Assembly (NCBI RefSeq): GCF_029946505.1
Contig: NZ_JARZHG010000005.1
Span: 310,001 to 374,000, forward strand
Direction of reading: 5' to 3'
Origin: Polyangium sp. y55x31
GTDB taxonomy: Bacteria > Myxococcota_A > Polyangia > Polyangiales > Polyangiaceae
Length of the DNA: 64,000 nt
In this document: one piece after another, positions 17,674 to 28,022 of the stretch
Numbering within the stretch: the stretch's first letter is position 1
How the letters are laid out: every line of letters begins with the position of its first letter
The notes under the pieces: generated by a model
Databases searched by the model: none
What the model saw: the letters and a program-made list of their open reading frames with translations, nothing else
Told to the model about the DNA's origin: nothing
Made by a program: the position numbers and the translations under genes

Positions 17674-19047
17674 TCAGCCCGTGGCGCCTGCTTGGGGCTC
17701 GGGCGGCGTCGCCTTCACGTCCGGACGCACCTTCGCCGCGGGCGGGTGCGTCGACATGGGATCGGTCAGGCCCATCGTGGACTCGCGGAAGTGCAGGAAG
17801 ATCGTCTGGGCGATGGACATGCACGGGACCGCGAAGAGCGCGCCCGTGATCTGGAAGAAGTGCTCGCCCACGAGCAGCGAGAAGACGACGAGGACGGGGT
17901 GGATCTTCGCCGCGTCGCCGATGATCTTCGGGTTCAGGAAGTTCGCCTCGAGCTGGTGGATGCCGACGATCCACGCGAGCACGCCGACCGCCGTCATGGG
18001 CGACTGCGTCAGGCCGATGAGCACGGCCGGCACCGAGCTCAGGATCGATCCGAAGATCGGGATGAGCGACATCACGGCCGCGAGGATCGAGAGGATCGGC
18101 CAGTACTTCAGGTGGAAGAGCCAGAAGCCGATCGCCGAGAGCACGCCGTTCACGAGGCAGATGAGGAGCTGCCCGCGCACGACGCCGGACAGGCCCCGAT
18201 CGAGCCTCCGCATGAACCTCTCGAACGTGTGGTGCGAGGTCGGATCCCAGAGGTCGCGGAAGAACGCGAGGATCTTCTCGTGGGTCAGGATGATGTAGCC
18301 CGCGAGCATCAACGTCATGAAGAGGTTGAAGATCCCGCGCGAGATCGCGCCCGCGATCCGCTGGCCGATCTGCAGCACGACGGTCGCGTTCTGGCGCAGG
18401 TAGAGCAGCCCCTTGTCGAACCCTTCACGCAAGAGGCCCGCGCTCGACAGCCGCTTCGGCTCCTCGTTCACGACCTCCCACGTGCCGCTATGCACCTCGT
18501 GCAGGCGCAGATCTTCGCTCACGAAGACGTCGTACGAGCCGTCGTCGCGCTTCACGATCCTGAGCGGCGGCCGCTCGTCTGCCTTGCTCGGCTCGCCCGC
18601 GCCCATCTCGTGGCTCGGGTTCGGCGTGGGCGCCGGCGTGGCTTCCTCCGCGGGGCGTTGTCCCGACCAGCGCACGAGGCGCGAGTCGATCGCCGGCAGC
18701 CATTCGTTCCGCACCTTGCGCGTGAGGTTCGGCCACTCGCTCGCGAGCGCCTGCCCCTCCGTGACGAGGCGCGGGACGATCATCCCGATGAACCCGCCGA
18801 TCGCGCCGAGCGTCAGCGCGTAGACGAGCAGGATCGCGGCCCAGCGCGGCACGCGCATGCGCTCGACGCGCAGGACCGCGGGCGTCAGCACGTACGCGAC
18901 CACCAGCGCGAGCACGAAGGGCAGCATCACCTCGTGCGCGACGATGCAGAGCGAGACGACGAGCGCCGCGCTCGTGGCGAGGAAGATGCGGCGCGCGGTC
19001 TTGCGCTCCGGGGGCAGGGGAGTGACGGGCGGCGACGTTTCGCTCAC
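17674..19047 (-). CDS. AI-2E/PerM-family membrane transporter
   Basis: 457 aa. The family's usual membrane helices are visible at both ends (EVMLPFVLALVVAYVLTPAVL near the N terminus; ILSILAAVMSLIPIFGSILSSVPAVLIGL and NFLNPKIIGDAAKIHPVLVVFSLLVG near the C terminus). The PIFGSILSSVPAV and NPKIIG segments are typical of this family of putative exporters. Between helices there is a longer soluble stretch (about 125-200) rich in Pro and charged residues (EEATPAPTPNPSHEMGAGEP), which looks like an added insert. Substrate unknown; the AI-2 name is historical. Its start overlaps the stop of the HIT gene by four bases (ATGA), so the two are translated together. Confidence 0.87.
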   Translation of the reverse strand: MSETSPPVTPLPPERKTARRIFLATSAALVVSLCIVAHEVMLPFVLALVVAYVLTPAVLRVERMRVPRWAAILLVYALTLGAIGGFIGMIVPRLVTEGQALASEWPNLTRKVRNEWLPAIDSRLVRWSGQRPAEEATPAPTPNPSHEMGAGEPSKADERPPLRIVKRDDGSYDVFVSEDLRLHEVHSGTWEVVNEEPKRLSSAGLLREGFDKGLLYLRQNATVVLQIGQRIAGAISRGIFNLFMTLMLAGYIILTHEKILAFFRDLWDPTSHHTFERFMRRLDRGLSGVVRGQLLICLVNGVLSAIGFWLFHLKYWPILSILAAVMSLIPIFGSILSSVPAVLIGLTQSPMTAVGVLAWIVGIHQLEANFLNPKIIGDAAKIHPVLVVFSLLVGEHFFQITGALFAVPCMSIAQTIFLHFRESTMGLTDPMSTHPPAAKVRPDVKATPPEPQAGATG

Positions 19048-19592
19048 GGGGTTCCGGCTCCCTCGCTCGCCGCGGGCAAACGCACGCCCGGCAGATCCGC
19101 GAAGAAAGGCACGAGGTAGTCGCGCGTCTTTTCGAGGGCCTGGGGCACGACGCGTACGTCGGCGAGCACCGGCATGAAGTTCGTGTCTCCGCTCCAGCGC
19201 GGGACGATGTGCGCGTGCAGGTGCTCGGCGATCCCCGCGCCCGCAGCCGCGCCGAGGTTCAAGCCGACGTTGAGCCCTTCGGGCTTCACCGCCGCGCGCA
19301 GCCGCACCGTCGCCTCGCGCACGAGGTCGAAGAGCGCGTGATGATCCTCGTGCGAGAGTTTTTCGAGTGCGTCGACGTGCGCGTGCGGCACGACGAGCAG
19401 GTGCGCCGCGGCGAACGGATAACGGTTCAGCACGACAAACGCGCGCGGCGTGTCACACACCACGAGCCGCGCGCGGAGCTCCTCCGGCGGAGCAGCCTCA
19501 ATGCCGCAAAACACGCAGGAACCACCCTTTTTCGAAAGGATGTACTCCATGCGCCACGGCGCCCAGAGCGGATTGCCCATCGATCGCGGCAC
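19044..19592 (-). CDS. HIT-domain protein, Ap4A phosphorylase-like
   Basis: 182 aa from GTG 19592; ATG 19580 (MGNPLWAPWRMEYI) is equally possible and matches the usual opening of the family. Histidine triad HLHAHIVPRW, followed by SGDTNFMPVLADVRVVPQAL, which is characteristic of the Ap4A-phosphorylase-like branch of HIT proteins. The zinc-like CVFC pair lies near residue 26. These enzymes cleave diadenosine polyphosphates or related nucleotides. Overlaps the AI-2E-type permease downstream. Distinct in length and sequence from the Hint-like protein at 15564. Confidence 0.88.
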   Translation of the reverse strand: MPRSMGNPLWAPWRMEYILSKKGGSCVFCGIEAAPPEELRARLVVCDTPRAFVVLNRYPFAAAHLLVVPHAHVDALEKLSHEDHHALFDLVREATVRLRAAVKPEGLNVGLNLGAAAGAGIAEHLHAHIVPRWSGDTNFMPVLADVRVVPQALEKTRDYLVPFFADLPGVRLPAASEGAGTP

Positions 19593-19619
19593 GCTAGCAC
19601 CAGCACCGGCCGGTGGCGA

Positions 19620-20018
19620 TCAACGCGCGGGCGCCGGCCTACCGGATTTGTCGGTCGGGGAAGGTGAAAGGGCGTAATCGATGGCGACCGAGACGCCGAG
19701 CCCCACCGCCGTCCCCAGGAGGTCCCAGGCGAAGTCCTTCCACGACGGCGTGCCGAACCCCGCGGCGTCGAGGATTTCCTTGGTGTACCCAGCACCAAGC
19801 GCGACGGCCACGCCGACCGCGACGCGGTTCGCCCGCCCGTCGAGCCCGTACAGGGCGGCGGCGCCGTATGCGCCGCCCGCGAGCGCGGCCGAGAAGCCGA
19901 AGTGCAGGGCCTTGTCGCGGCCGAAGAAAGGATCCGGATCGCTCGGCGGATCCGCGCGCGCCGGGAGCGTGGTGACGAGCGCGGCGAGGACGACGGGCGC
20001 GACGAGGCGTCGTGTCAT
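19620..20018 (-). CDS. Small exported YfiM/DUF2279-like protein
   Basis: 132 aa. Signal peptide about 1-22 (VLAALVTTLPARA). The mature part opens with PFFGRDKALHFGFSAALAGGAYG and ends with SWKDFAWDLLGTAVGLGVSVAIDYAL. This is the pattern of small YfiM-like (DUF2279) proteins with two or three short hydrophobic helices and conserved RDKxxHF and WDxxG motifs. Molecular role unknown. The ATG at 20018 has TACGCT exactly six bases upstream and no Shine-Dalgarno. Confidence 0.75.
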   Translation of the reverse strand: MTRRLVAPVVLAALVTTLPARADPPSDPDPFFGRDKALHFGFSAALAGGAYGAAALYGLDGRANRVAVGVAVALGAGYTKEILDAAGFGTPSWKDFAWDLLGTAVGLGVSVAIDYALSPSPTDKSGRPAPAR

Positions 20019-20024
20019 GCGCGG

Positions 20025-20030
20025 AGCGTA
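20025..20030 (-). promoter_or_regulatory. -10-like hexamer TACGCT for a leaderless start at 20018
   Basis: On the minus strand TACGCT is followed by six bases (CCGCGC) and the ATG. The predicted +1 is the start codon. No convincing -35. Confidence 0.42.
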
Positions 20031-20098
20031 GGGACAAAACGCGCGCGGCGCCTCCCCGAAGGAAAGCGCCGCGAACGGTCACCCGAGAAGGGGCAGGA

Positions 20099-21880
<1,782 letters not shown>

Positions 21881-22011
21881 CTGGTCTTTTGAAACCGTCC
21901 TTCCCTAGGATTTCCCGGAGCTCGGATGCGATGCGCCGCGCGAGCGTGCGGCTCGAATTGAGCCGGCCTCGGGCACACGTCGGGCATCGAGCCGGATCCG
22001 GGAGAGCGGTC

Positions 22012-22040
22012 CCTCTAGTCCGATGCCAGCGCCTTGTCAA
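22012..22040 (-). promoter_or_regulatory. Housekeeping-type promoter of rpsA
   Basis: On the minus strand: TTGACA (22035-22040), 17-bp spacer, TAGAGG (22012-22017). A perfect -35 with ideal spacing. Transcription would start near 22005 and give a leader of about 125 nt, which contains a 6-bp stem CGGCTC/GAGCCG (21949-21965). Such a leader could serve S1 autoregulation (inference). Confidence 0.6.
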
Positions 22041-22111
22041 TGCGGTGCCCCGCGCACGTCCGTTTTGTCCAACCCGGCCCGCCCCACGCCGTTCGGCCGG
22101 CGCGACCCAAA

Positions 22112-23260
22112 TCAAGGCTTTTTGTCGGGGATTTCCGCCCCTCGGAGCTTGCCCGCGAGCATCGACGTCGCCCGATCCAGTCCTTCGTACGGCCAGGGCG
22201 CGCGGAGCACGACGACATCTCCCTCGCGCTTCACGGTAGTCGCGCGGAGCGCCTCCTTCTCGCCCGCGACGTCCGGCACGAGCAAAAGCGCGAGACCGAG
22301 ATCGGAGAGCAGCGCGCGCGCGCCTTCTTCGAGCTTCGGCGCGTCCGCGGCCTTCGCCGGTTCGAGACGAACGACGAGCTCCGGCGAATTGCCGAGCGCG
22401 AGCGTGCCCGTGGCCCGTTCGACCGCGCCGAGAACCGACGCGCGCGGCGTGATCGCGCTCGCCCCGGAGAGCGCCTCGAACGCCTGCCGCGCGATCGCGA
22501 ACGTGACCGCGCCCTTCTCGGGCAAACCGAGCTTCTGCCCTTCCTCCGTCGCGGGGAGCGCGGCCTCCACGATCGATCGATCCGTGCCGACGAGGATCGT
22601 CCCGTCGTCCGCCTGTGCGATCACGATCGAAGGTCCCACGAGGAGCTCGCCTTCCCGGCGAAACCCGGTCCAGCCCTCCTCGCGCGCGACCTCGGCGAGT
22701 CCTTTGACGAACCTCCCTTGCTCGATGCGACCGCCGAGCAGCGCGACCCAGCTCTTGCCGTCCATCGACGCGACGACGACCTCGCGCAGGTCCGCGGGCA
22801 AACGCACGCCCGTTTGATCGTGGATGCGCGCGGCGCGCGAGGGGCGCGAGGGCGCGGCGACTTCGGGCGTGCTGCCTTCATCGAGCGCGAGCTTCAAGAG
22901 GTGCTCGCGCACGGGGCCGAAGAGCACGAGGTCCGCCGCTTCGATCCGGATCGCGACGTTCGTCCCCGCAGGCACGTGCGCGCGCGCCGTGGGCCGATAC
23001 CGCAGGACGAAGTTCCAGAACGCGAGGCCCGCGATCGCCGCGACCACGAAGACCGCGGCCACGGCCACGAGCACGAAACGAGACCCGCGCGGCTTCGGGG
23101 GCGGCGCTTCGACGCGAGGCTCGGCCGGCGGTTCGGGCGGAGCTTCGGGCGGAAGGGCCGCGGGGGCTTCCGGCAGAGGTGCGGGCGCGGCCCCGAGCGC
23201 CTCGGGATCGCGCTGCGTGGGCGGGACGGGCTCGATCGGATCTACGAGCGTGTCGGCCAT
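22112..23260 (-). CDS. Single-pass membrane-anchored protein of unknown function
   Basis: 382 aa from ATG 23260; a longer frame upstream overlaps the neighbouring gene and was rejected. Residues 1-60 are Pro/Ala/Glu-rich and cytoplasmic, 62-86 form one membrane helix, and the remaining 295 residues are predicted outside the cytoplasm. That domain alternates strands and helices (PAGTNVAIRIEAADLVLFGPVREHLLKL; LREVVVASMDGKSWVALLGGRI) and resembles in rhythm the lipoprotein encoded just upstream, so the two may be old paralogues. TACGCT lies eight bases before the ATG, giving at most a very short leader. Part of the aroA-cmk-rpsA strand. Confidence 0.72.
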   Translation of the reverse strand: MADTLVDPIEPVPPTQRDPEALGAAPAPLPEAPAALPPEAPPEPPAEPRVEAPPPKPRGSRFVLVAVAAVFVVAAIAGLAFWNFVLRYRPTARAHVPAGTNVAIRIEAADLVLFGPVREHLLKLALDEGSTPEVAAPSRPSRAARIHDQTGVRLPADLREVVVASMDGKSWVALLGGRIEQGRFVKGLAEVAREEGWTGFRREGELLVGPSIVIAQADDGTILVGTDRSIVEAALPATEEGQKLGLPEKGAVTFAIARQAFEALSGASAITPRASVLGAVERATGTLALGNSPELVVRLEPAKAADAPKLEEGARALLSDLGLALLLVPDVAGEKEALRATTVKREGDVVVLRAPWPYEGLDRATSMLAGKLRGAEIPDKKP

Positions 23261-23279
23261 CGGCCCGGAGCGTAAGCGT

Positions 23280-24254
23280 TCAGCGCTCGTCTTGCATCCT
23301 CTCCGGCGCCGCGAGCTTGCCTTCGAGCAAGGCGCGCAGGACGTCCGAGGAAAGGTCCCAGCGCACACGCACGGCGCGATCGACACGCTCGATTCGTACA
23401 TCCTCGAAGAGCGGCGCGTACCGGCTGCCCTGTCCGCCCTCGCGCAGCGCGCGGAGCAGGTTCTCGGCTTTGCCCGCGGCTTGCCCCGTGCCGGCCGTGA
23501 TCTCGGCGTCGACGCGGAGCGCGTCGCCGACCATCACCGCGCTCGCACGCGCGCGCTCGAGGCCGCCGATGATCGAGGCGATGGAAGGGAAGCGCCGTTC
23601 GAGCGAGGGAGGTAAGCGCCGCGCGCGGAGATCGGCGCTGACGAGGCCCTCGGCCGCGGGATCACGCCGGCGATCGTCCGGGCCCTTCAGGAGCACACGC
23701 TCGACGCTGTCCACCTCGACCGACGTGACGAACACGATCATGCGGTCTGCGAAGGTGTGGATGCGCGCGGTCGTGGCGCGGCCGAGGGGCCCCGTGCGCT
23801 CCCAGGTCCGCACGTCGTCCGCGATCGGAGGATCGACGAGACGGAAGAGCTTGGGATCGGGCCGCACGTCCTCCACGTCGCCCTCGACCACGAGCACACG
23901 ATCGCCGACCTCGGCGTCCGCGGCGCGCAGGCCGATCCACACGACCTTGGCACGCGCGATCGCCTGCGAGACGAGCCCCTCCTCGCCGCCGCTCTCCTCC
24001 TCGACACGCGCGGAGAGCGCGTCCGCCATGGGTCCGAGCTGCGCGCGCATGCGGCCGAGATCGACGCGCAGCACGAGATCCAGATCGTTCGGGAAGAGCT
24101 CGGCAGGATCGAAGAGGTCGCGTTTGCCCCGGGACGGTGTCTTCGGGGCTGGCACCTCGCCGCCGCACGCCGCGGTGAACGCGAGCGCGCCGAGGCCGAG
24201 CACGAACGCGCGGCGGAAAACCTCAGTCGGCGCGCTCGCGCTGTTCGACGACAA
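23280..24254 (-). CDS. Lipoprotein of unknown function
   Basis: 324 aa. Twin-Arg-like n-region (FRRAF), hydrophobic core and lipobox FTAAC (Cys30). No later in-frame start would keep the signal peptide, so the ATG at 24254 is used even though it overlaps the end of cmk by 32 bases in another frame. The mature part repeats the pattern LDLVLRVDLGRMRAQLGPMADAL ... AKVVWIGLRAADAEVGDRVLVVEGD, similar in layout to the membrane protein encoded next. No enzyme motif was recognised. Confidence 0.72.
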   Translation of the reverse strand: MSSNSASAPTEVFRRAFVLGLGALAFTAACGGEVPAPKTPSRGKRDLFDPAELFPNDLDLVLRVDLGRMRAQLGPMADALSARVEEESGGEEGLVSQAIARAKVVWIGLRAADAEVGDRVLVVEGDVEDVRPDPKLFRLVDPPIADDVRTWERTGPLGRATTARIHTFADRMIVFVTSVEVDSVERVLLKGPDDRRRDPAAEGLVSADLRARRLPPSLERRFPSIASIIGGLERARASAVMVGDALRVDAEITAGTGQAAGKAENLLRALREGGQGSRYAPLFEDVRIERVDRAVRVRWDLSSDVLRALLEGKLAAPERMQDER

Positions 24255-24945
24255 GCGCCATCTCCTCGACGAGCTCGGCGACGTCCCTGTGGCTGGAGTC
24301 GACGACGATCGCGTCGTCGGCCTGCCGGAGGGGCGCGACGGGTCGCTCCGTGTCGGCCTTGTCGCGGCGCTCGACGTCGGCGAACGTGGCCTCGTAGGTC
24401 GCTTCCTTGCCCTGCGCGACGAGCTCCTCGTAGCGCCTGCGCGCGCGGACCTCGGGCGATGCGGTCAGGAAAAACTTCACCTCGGCGTCCGGGAAAACGA
24501 CCGTGCCGATGTCGCGACCTTCGAGCACGACGCCGCCCTCGGCGCCTTGCCCGCGTTGCATGTCGAGCAGCGCCGCGCGCACCGCGGGCACGGCCGAGAC
24601 GCGGCTCGCGCCGAGGCTCACCTCGGGCGAGCGGATCGCGGCCGAGACGTCCTCGCCGTCGAGCAGGACACGCATGCCGCTGCCGCCGCCCGTCGCGCCC
24701 TCGGCGCGCTCGATCACCATGCGCTTGCGGGCCACGAGATCCTCGGCGAGCGCGCCGAGCGCCTCGCGATCGTCCCAGCGGATGGGCGCGCGCACGGCCG
24801 CGAGCGCGACCGTGCGGTAGAGCGCGCCCGTATCGAGGAGCAGGTAGCCGAGCCGCTCCGCGAGTCTACGCGCGACGGTGCTCTTGCCCGCGCCCGCCGG
24901 CCCGTCGATCGCGACTCGTACTGCCCTCCGCGGTCCGCTGCTCAT
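24223..24945 (-). CDS. cmk: Cytidylate kinase
   Basis: 240 aa from ATG 24945. Phosphorylates CMP and dCMP with ATP. P-loop GPAGAGKST (15-23), the LDTGALYRTVAL segment after it, GRDIGTVVFPDAEVKFFLTAS with the conserved Asp, and the lid RRDKADTERPVAPL..ADDAIVVDSS. Length matches the family. The start overlaps the aroA stop by four bases (ATGA), so translation is coupled. A longer upstream extension lies within aroA and was rejected. Confidence 0.94.
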   Translation of the reverse strand: MSSGPRRAVRVAIDGPAGAGKSTVARRLAERLGYLLLDTGALYRTVALAAVRAPIRWDDREALGALAEDLVARKRMVIERAEGATGGGSGMRVLLDGEDVSAAIRSPEVSLGASRVSAVPAVRAALLDMQRGQGAEGGVVLEGRDIGTVVFPDAEVKFFLTASPEVRARRRYEELVAQGKEATYEATFADVERRDKADTERPVAPLRQADDAIVVDSSHRDVAELVEEMALVVEQRERAD

Positions 24946-26306
24946 GGAGTTCCTCCGCCCGACTCCACCTCGATCCGAGCGCCGAGCGCGCGCATCGTAC
25001 CGACGAACCGCGGGAAGCTCGTCGCGATGTTGTCGGCGTCGCGCACGCGCGTGGGCCCGTTCGCGAGGAGACCGAGCACACACGATGCCATGGCGATCCG
25101 GTGATCGCCGCCGCTCTCGATGTCGGCCGCCTCGAGCTTGCCTTCCGGCTTTCCCTCGACGGCGAGCCCGTCCGGCCGCTCCTCGCAGTTCACGCCGAAC
25201 GCTCGTAGCACGCGCGCCATCATCGCGATGCGATCACTCTCCTTCACGCGGAGCTCGGCCGCGTCTTCGATGAGCGTCGTGCCGTTCGCCCGCGCCGCGA
25301 GCGCGCACAGGATCGGCACCTCGTCGATCGTCCGCGCCACGAGCTCGCCGCCGAGCCGGCCTTGCCGCAGAGCCGCCGCGCCGGCGTGCAGGTCGCCGAT
25401 CGGCTCGCCCATCTCCTCGCCCTTCGGCTCGAGCACGAGATCGCCGCCCATGTCGCGCAGCACCTCGAAGAGCCCGGTGCGCGTCGGGTTCAGGCCCACG
25501 CGACGCACGGTCACGCGGCTGCCCGGGACGAGCTGCGCGGCCGCGACGAGGAACGACGCGGACGAAGGATCACCCGGCACCGTGATCGAGAACGCCGGGA
25601 GTTTGCCCGAGAACGAGGGGCCATCGAGCTCGATGATCGCGCCGATCGATCGCAGCGGCACGCCGAGCGCGAGCAAGAGCCGCTCGGTGTGATCGCGTGA
25701 CACGAGCGGCTCGCGCACGTACGTGGGTCCGTCGGCGTAGAGGCCCGAGAGCAGGATCGCGCTCTTCACCTGCGCGCTCGCGACGGGCATCTCGTACTCG
25801 AGCGGCCCGAGCACGTTGGGCTCGGGCAGAGGGCCGATATGGAGCGGCGCCGTGATCTCTCCGACGCGCTTCGGATCGAGCTTGCCCTCGATGCGGCCGC
25901 CGCGCAGGCGCAGGGGCCTCGCGATACGCTCCATCGGCCGGCGCGAGAGCGACTCGTCGCCGATGAGCACGGTGGAGAAGCGTTGCGCGACGAGCACACC
26001 TGCGAGCAAGCGCATCGTCGTGCCCGAGTTGCCGCAGTCGATGGGCTCGCTCGGCGCGCGCAGGCCGTAGAGGCCCTTTCCGTCGACGAGCAACGTCTCG
26101 TTCTGCTGCTCGGCGGTGATGCCCATCGCGCGCAGCGCGCCGAGCGTGGACATGTTGTCTGCGCCGAGGGCGCCGCCTTCGATGCGGCTTTGCCCTTCGG
26201 CGAGACCCGACAGCAGGATGGCCCGGTGCGCGATGCTCTTGTCGCCCGGGACCGGGACGCTGCCTGTCAGAGGGCGTTCGGATGGAAAGACGACGAGGTC
26301 GGTCAC
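24942..26306 (-). CDS. aroA: 3-phosphoshikimate 1-carboxyvinyltransferase (EPSP synthase)
   Basis: 454 aa, GTG start. Joins shikimate 3-phosphate and PEP in the aromatic amino-acid pathway. Landmarks: PGDKSIAHRAILLSGLAEG (Lys23), CGNSGTTMRLLAGVL, LIGDESLSRRPMERI, GDPSSASFLVAAA, and near the end LRVKESDRIAMMARVLRAFG and GDHRIAMA. The GNSGTTMRL form of the PEP loop resembles Gram-positive-type enzymes rather than the enterobacterial GNAGTAMR form. First gene of the minus-strand aroA-cmk group. TAGAGC sits six bases before the GTG and there is no Shine-Dalgarno. Confidence 0.95.
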   Translation of the reverse strand: MTDLVVFPSERPLTGSVPVPGDKSIAHRAILLSGLAEGQSRIEGGALGADNMSTLGALRAMGITAEQQNETLLVDGKGLYGLRAPSEPIDCGNSGTTMRLLAGVLVAQRFSTVLIGDESLSRRPMERIARPLRLRGGRIEGKLDPKRVGEITAPLHIGPLPEPNVLGPLEYEMPVASAQVKSAILLSGLYADGPTYVREPLVSRDHTERLLLALGVPLRSIGAIIELDGPSFSGKLPAFSITVPGDPSSASFLVAAAQLVPGSRVTVRRVGLNPTRTGLFEVLRDMGGDLVLEPKGEEMGEPIGDLHAGAAALRQGRLGGELVARTIDEVPILCALAARANGTTLIEDAAELRVKESDRIAMMARVLRAFGVNCEERPDGLAVEGKPEGKLEAADIESGGDHRIAMASCVLGLLANGPTRVRDADNIATSFPRFVGTMRALGARIEVESGGGTP

Positions 26307-26312
26307 GGGCAG

Positions 26313-26318
26313 GCTCTA
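26313..26318 (-). promoter_or_regulatory. -10-like hexamer TAGAGC for a leaderless aroA start
   Basis: On the minus strand TAGAGC, six bases (CTGCCC), then GTG 26306. The same hexamer serves as the predicted -10 of prs. No good -35 was found at 16-18 bp. Confidence 0.4.
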
Positions 26319-26603
26319 GCAGAAGCAGAGGGCCGAGGGGATTTTTGTCGCGCGCGGCAGGCGGGACGCACGAGAGCGCCTGCGAGGAGGCTGCCCGGGG
26401 CGGCCCGGTCCGCGGCTGGCAGGGCAGGGGAGCCCGACGCCCCGTCCGGGGCATCTTCTGCATTGTTCGCTGACGACAAACCATTGCCGGATCGTCCCCA
26501 TTCCAAGCGTTTCAGCCCGAACGGCGCGGCTCGGCGAAGTGCTGCGATCGCCCGCCTTCGATTGTGTTTCCGCCCCCGCGCGCTATCGTGAAACCCGGGG
26601 ATC

Positions 26604-28022
26604 ATGGGGGGCATGAAAAGCGCGGAATGTGCGATCGACGTCGACGTCGATCTCGGCGAGGCCTCGCTGCCGCGCCCGGGGGACGTGGTCGCGGGCAAAT
26701 ATCGGGTCCTGCGCGTCCTCGGCGCCGGGGGGATGGGGGTCGTGGTCGAGGCGGAGCACACGAGCCTCCGGCAGCGCGTCGCGCTCAAATTCCTGCACCC
26801 CAAGGTGGCGGCGAGCGACGTCTCGGTGACGCGCCTCCTCCGCGAGGCGCGGGCCGCGAGCGCGATCAAGAGCGAGCACGTGGCGCGCGTGCTCGACATG
26901 GGCACCCTGCCGTGGGGCTCGCCGTTCGTCGTGATGGAATATCTCACAGGAATCGACCTCCGGGGCGTGCTCGGCCGCCGCGGCCCGCTGCCCGTCGAGG
27001 ACGCGGTCGATTACATCCTCCAGGCGTGCGAGGCGCTCGCCGAGGCGCATTCTCTGGGCATCGTCCACCGCGACATCAAGCCCTCGAATCTTTTTCTCAC
27101 GAGTCGCGCCGACGGCTCGCCGCTCATCAAGGTCCTCGATTTCGGCATCGCCAAGGTCCTGCGCCCGAGCGGCGCGGCGCAGCCGGAGGACATGGTGACG
27201 CTCACGGGCAATGGATTCGTGGTGGGTTCGCCGCGGTACACATCGCCCGAGCGGCTGCGGGATCCGACGCACGTCGATCCGCGCACCGACATCTGGTCCC
27301 TCGGCATCGTTTTGCACGAGCTTTTGACCGGCCAGAGCCCGTTCGAGGCGAAGACCATTTCGTCTCTTTATTTCCGCATCGCCGCGGATCCTCCCGCGCG
27401 GGTCCGCGATGTTCGTCCCGACGTACCGGAGGGGCTCGAAAAGGCGATCCTCCAGTGCCTGGAAAAAGATCCGAGCAAGCGCACGCCCGACGTGGCCGAG
27501 CTCGCGGCGTCGCTCCGGCCCTTCGCGCCCGAGCGCAGCGAGACCAGCGTGCGGCGGGTCATCCGGTTGATCGGCATTACGCCGGAAAAATTGCCCACGT
27601 ATGCGGGGTGGGCCGGGAGCCGCGAGGCGGACGGCGCGCGCGGCGTGCTCTCGACGGCCCTCTTGCCCGCGGCGTTGCGGCGCTCCACGCGCATTCGCGC
27701 AGGGCTCGGTTTGCTCGGCGTGATGCTGCTCGTCGTGGGGGCGCTCGTCGTATCGCGCGAAGAGGCGCCCGAGGAGATCGCGCCTTTGCCGGGGCAGGTC
27801 CGCGCGGCCTCCGTGCCGCGAAATGAGCCCTCGATCGAGGTTGCGCCGGCCGATCGGAGCGCCCCGACCGCCGAGGGGCCCGAGGAGCCCGCGGCGCCCG
27901 CGCCGAGCCCGGGGGCCAAGGAGCCAAAAGGTGGCACGACTTCGCCTTATCGAACCTCTGGGGCCCCCGCGGGGCGCCGCAAAGGAGGGAGCTTCCTTGA
28001 TCCGCTGGGCAGTCGCAAATAA
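26604..28022 (+). CDS. Ser/Thr protein kinase with C-terminal membrane segment
   Basis: 472 aa from ATG 26604 (ATG 26613, MKSAECAI, is an alternative). Kinase domain about 32-300: glycine loop LGAGGMGVV (39-47), Lys62 (ALKFL), canonical catalytic loop VHRDIKPSN, DFG in LDFGIAKVL, and a conserved activation segment (GSPRYTSPERL). After it come a linker, one membrane segment (LGLLGVMLLVVGALVVS, about 372-388) and a short Pro/Ala/Ser-rich outer tail. Unlike the kinase at 5396 it has no folded outer domain. The gene after it starts inside its last codons, so it shares an operon with a TPR-like exported protein and a lipoprotein. The 297 bp between this gene and aroA hold only short GC hairpins and a weak TATCGT (26584). 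Confidence 0.9.
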   Translation: MGGMKSAECAIDVDVDLGEASLPRPGDVVAGKYRVLRVLGAGGMGVVVEAEHTSLRQRVALKFLHPKVAASDVSVTRLLREARAASAIKSEHVARVLDMGTLPWGSPFVVMEYLTGIDLRGVLGRRGPLPVEDAVDYILQACEALAEAHSLGIVHRDIKPSNLFLTSRADGSPLIKVLDFGIAKVLRPSGAAQPEDMVTLTGNGFVVGSPRYTSPERLRDPTHVDPRTDIWSLGIVLHELLTGQSPFEAKTISSLYFRIAADPPARVRDVRPDVPEGLEKAILQCLEKDPSKRTPDVAELAASLRPFAPERSETSVRRVIRLIGITPEKLPTYAGWAGSREADGARGVLSTALLPAALRRSTRIRAGLGLLGVMLLVVGALVVSREEAPEEIAPLPGQVRAASVPRNEPSIEVAPADRSAPTAEGPEEPAAPAPSPGAKEPKGGTTSPYRTSGAPAGRRKGGSFLDPLGSRK

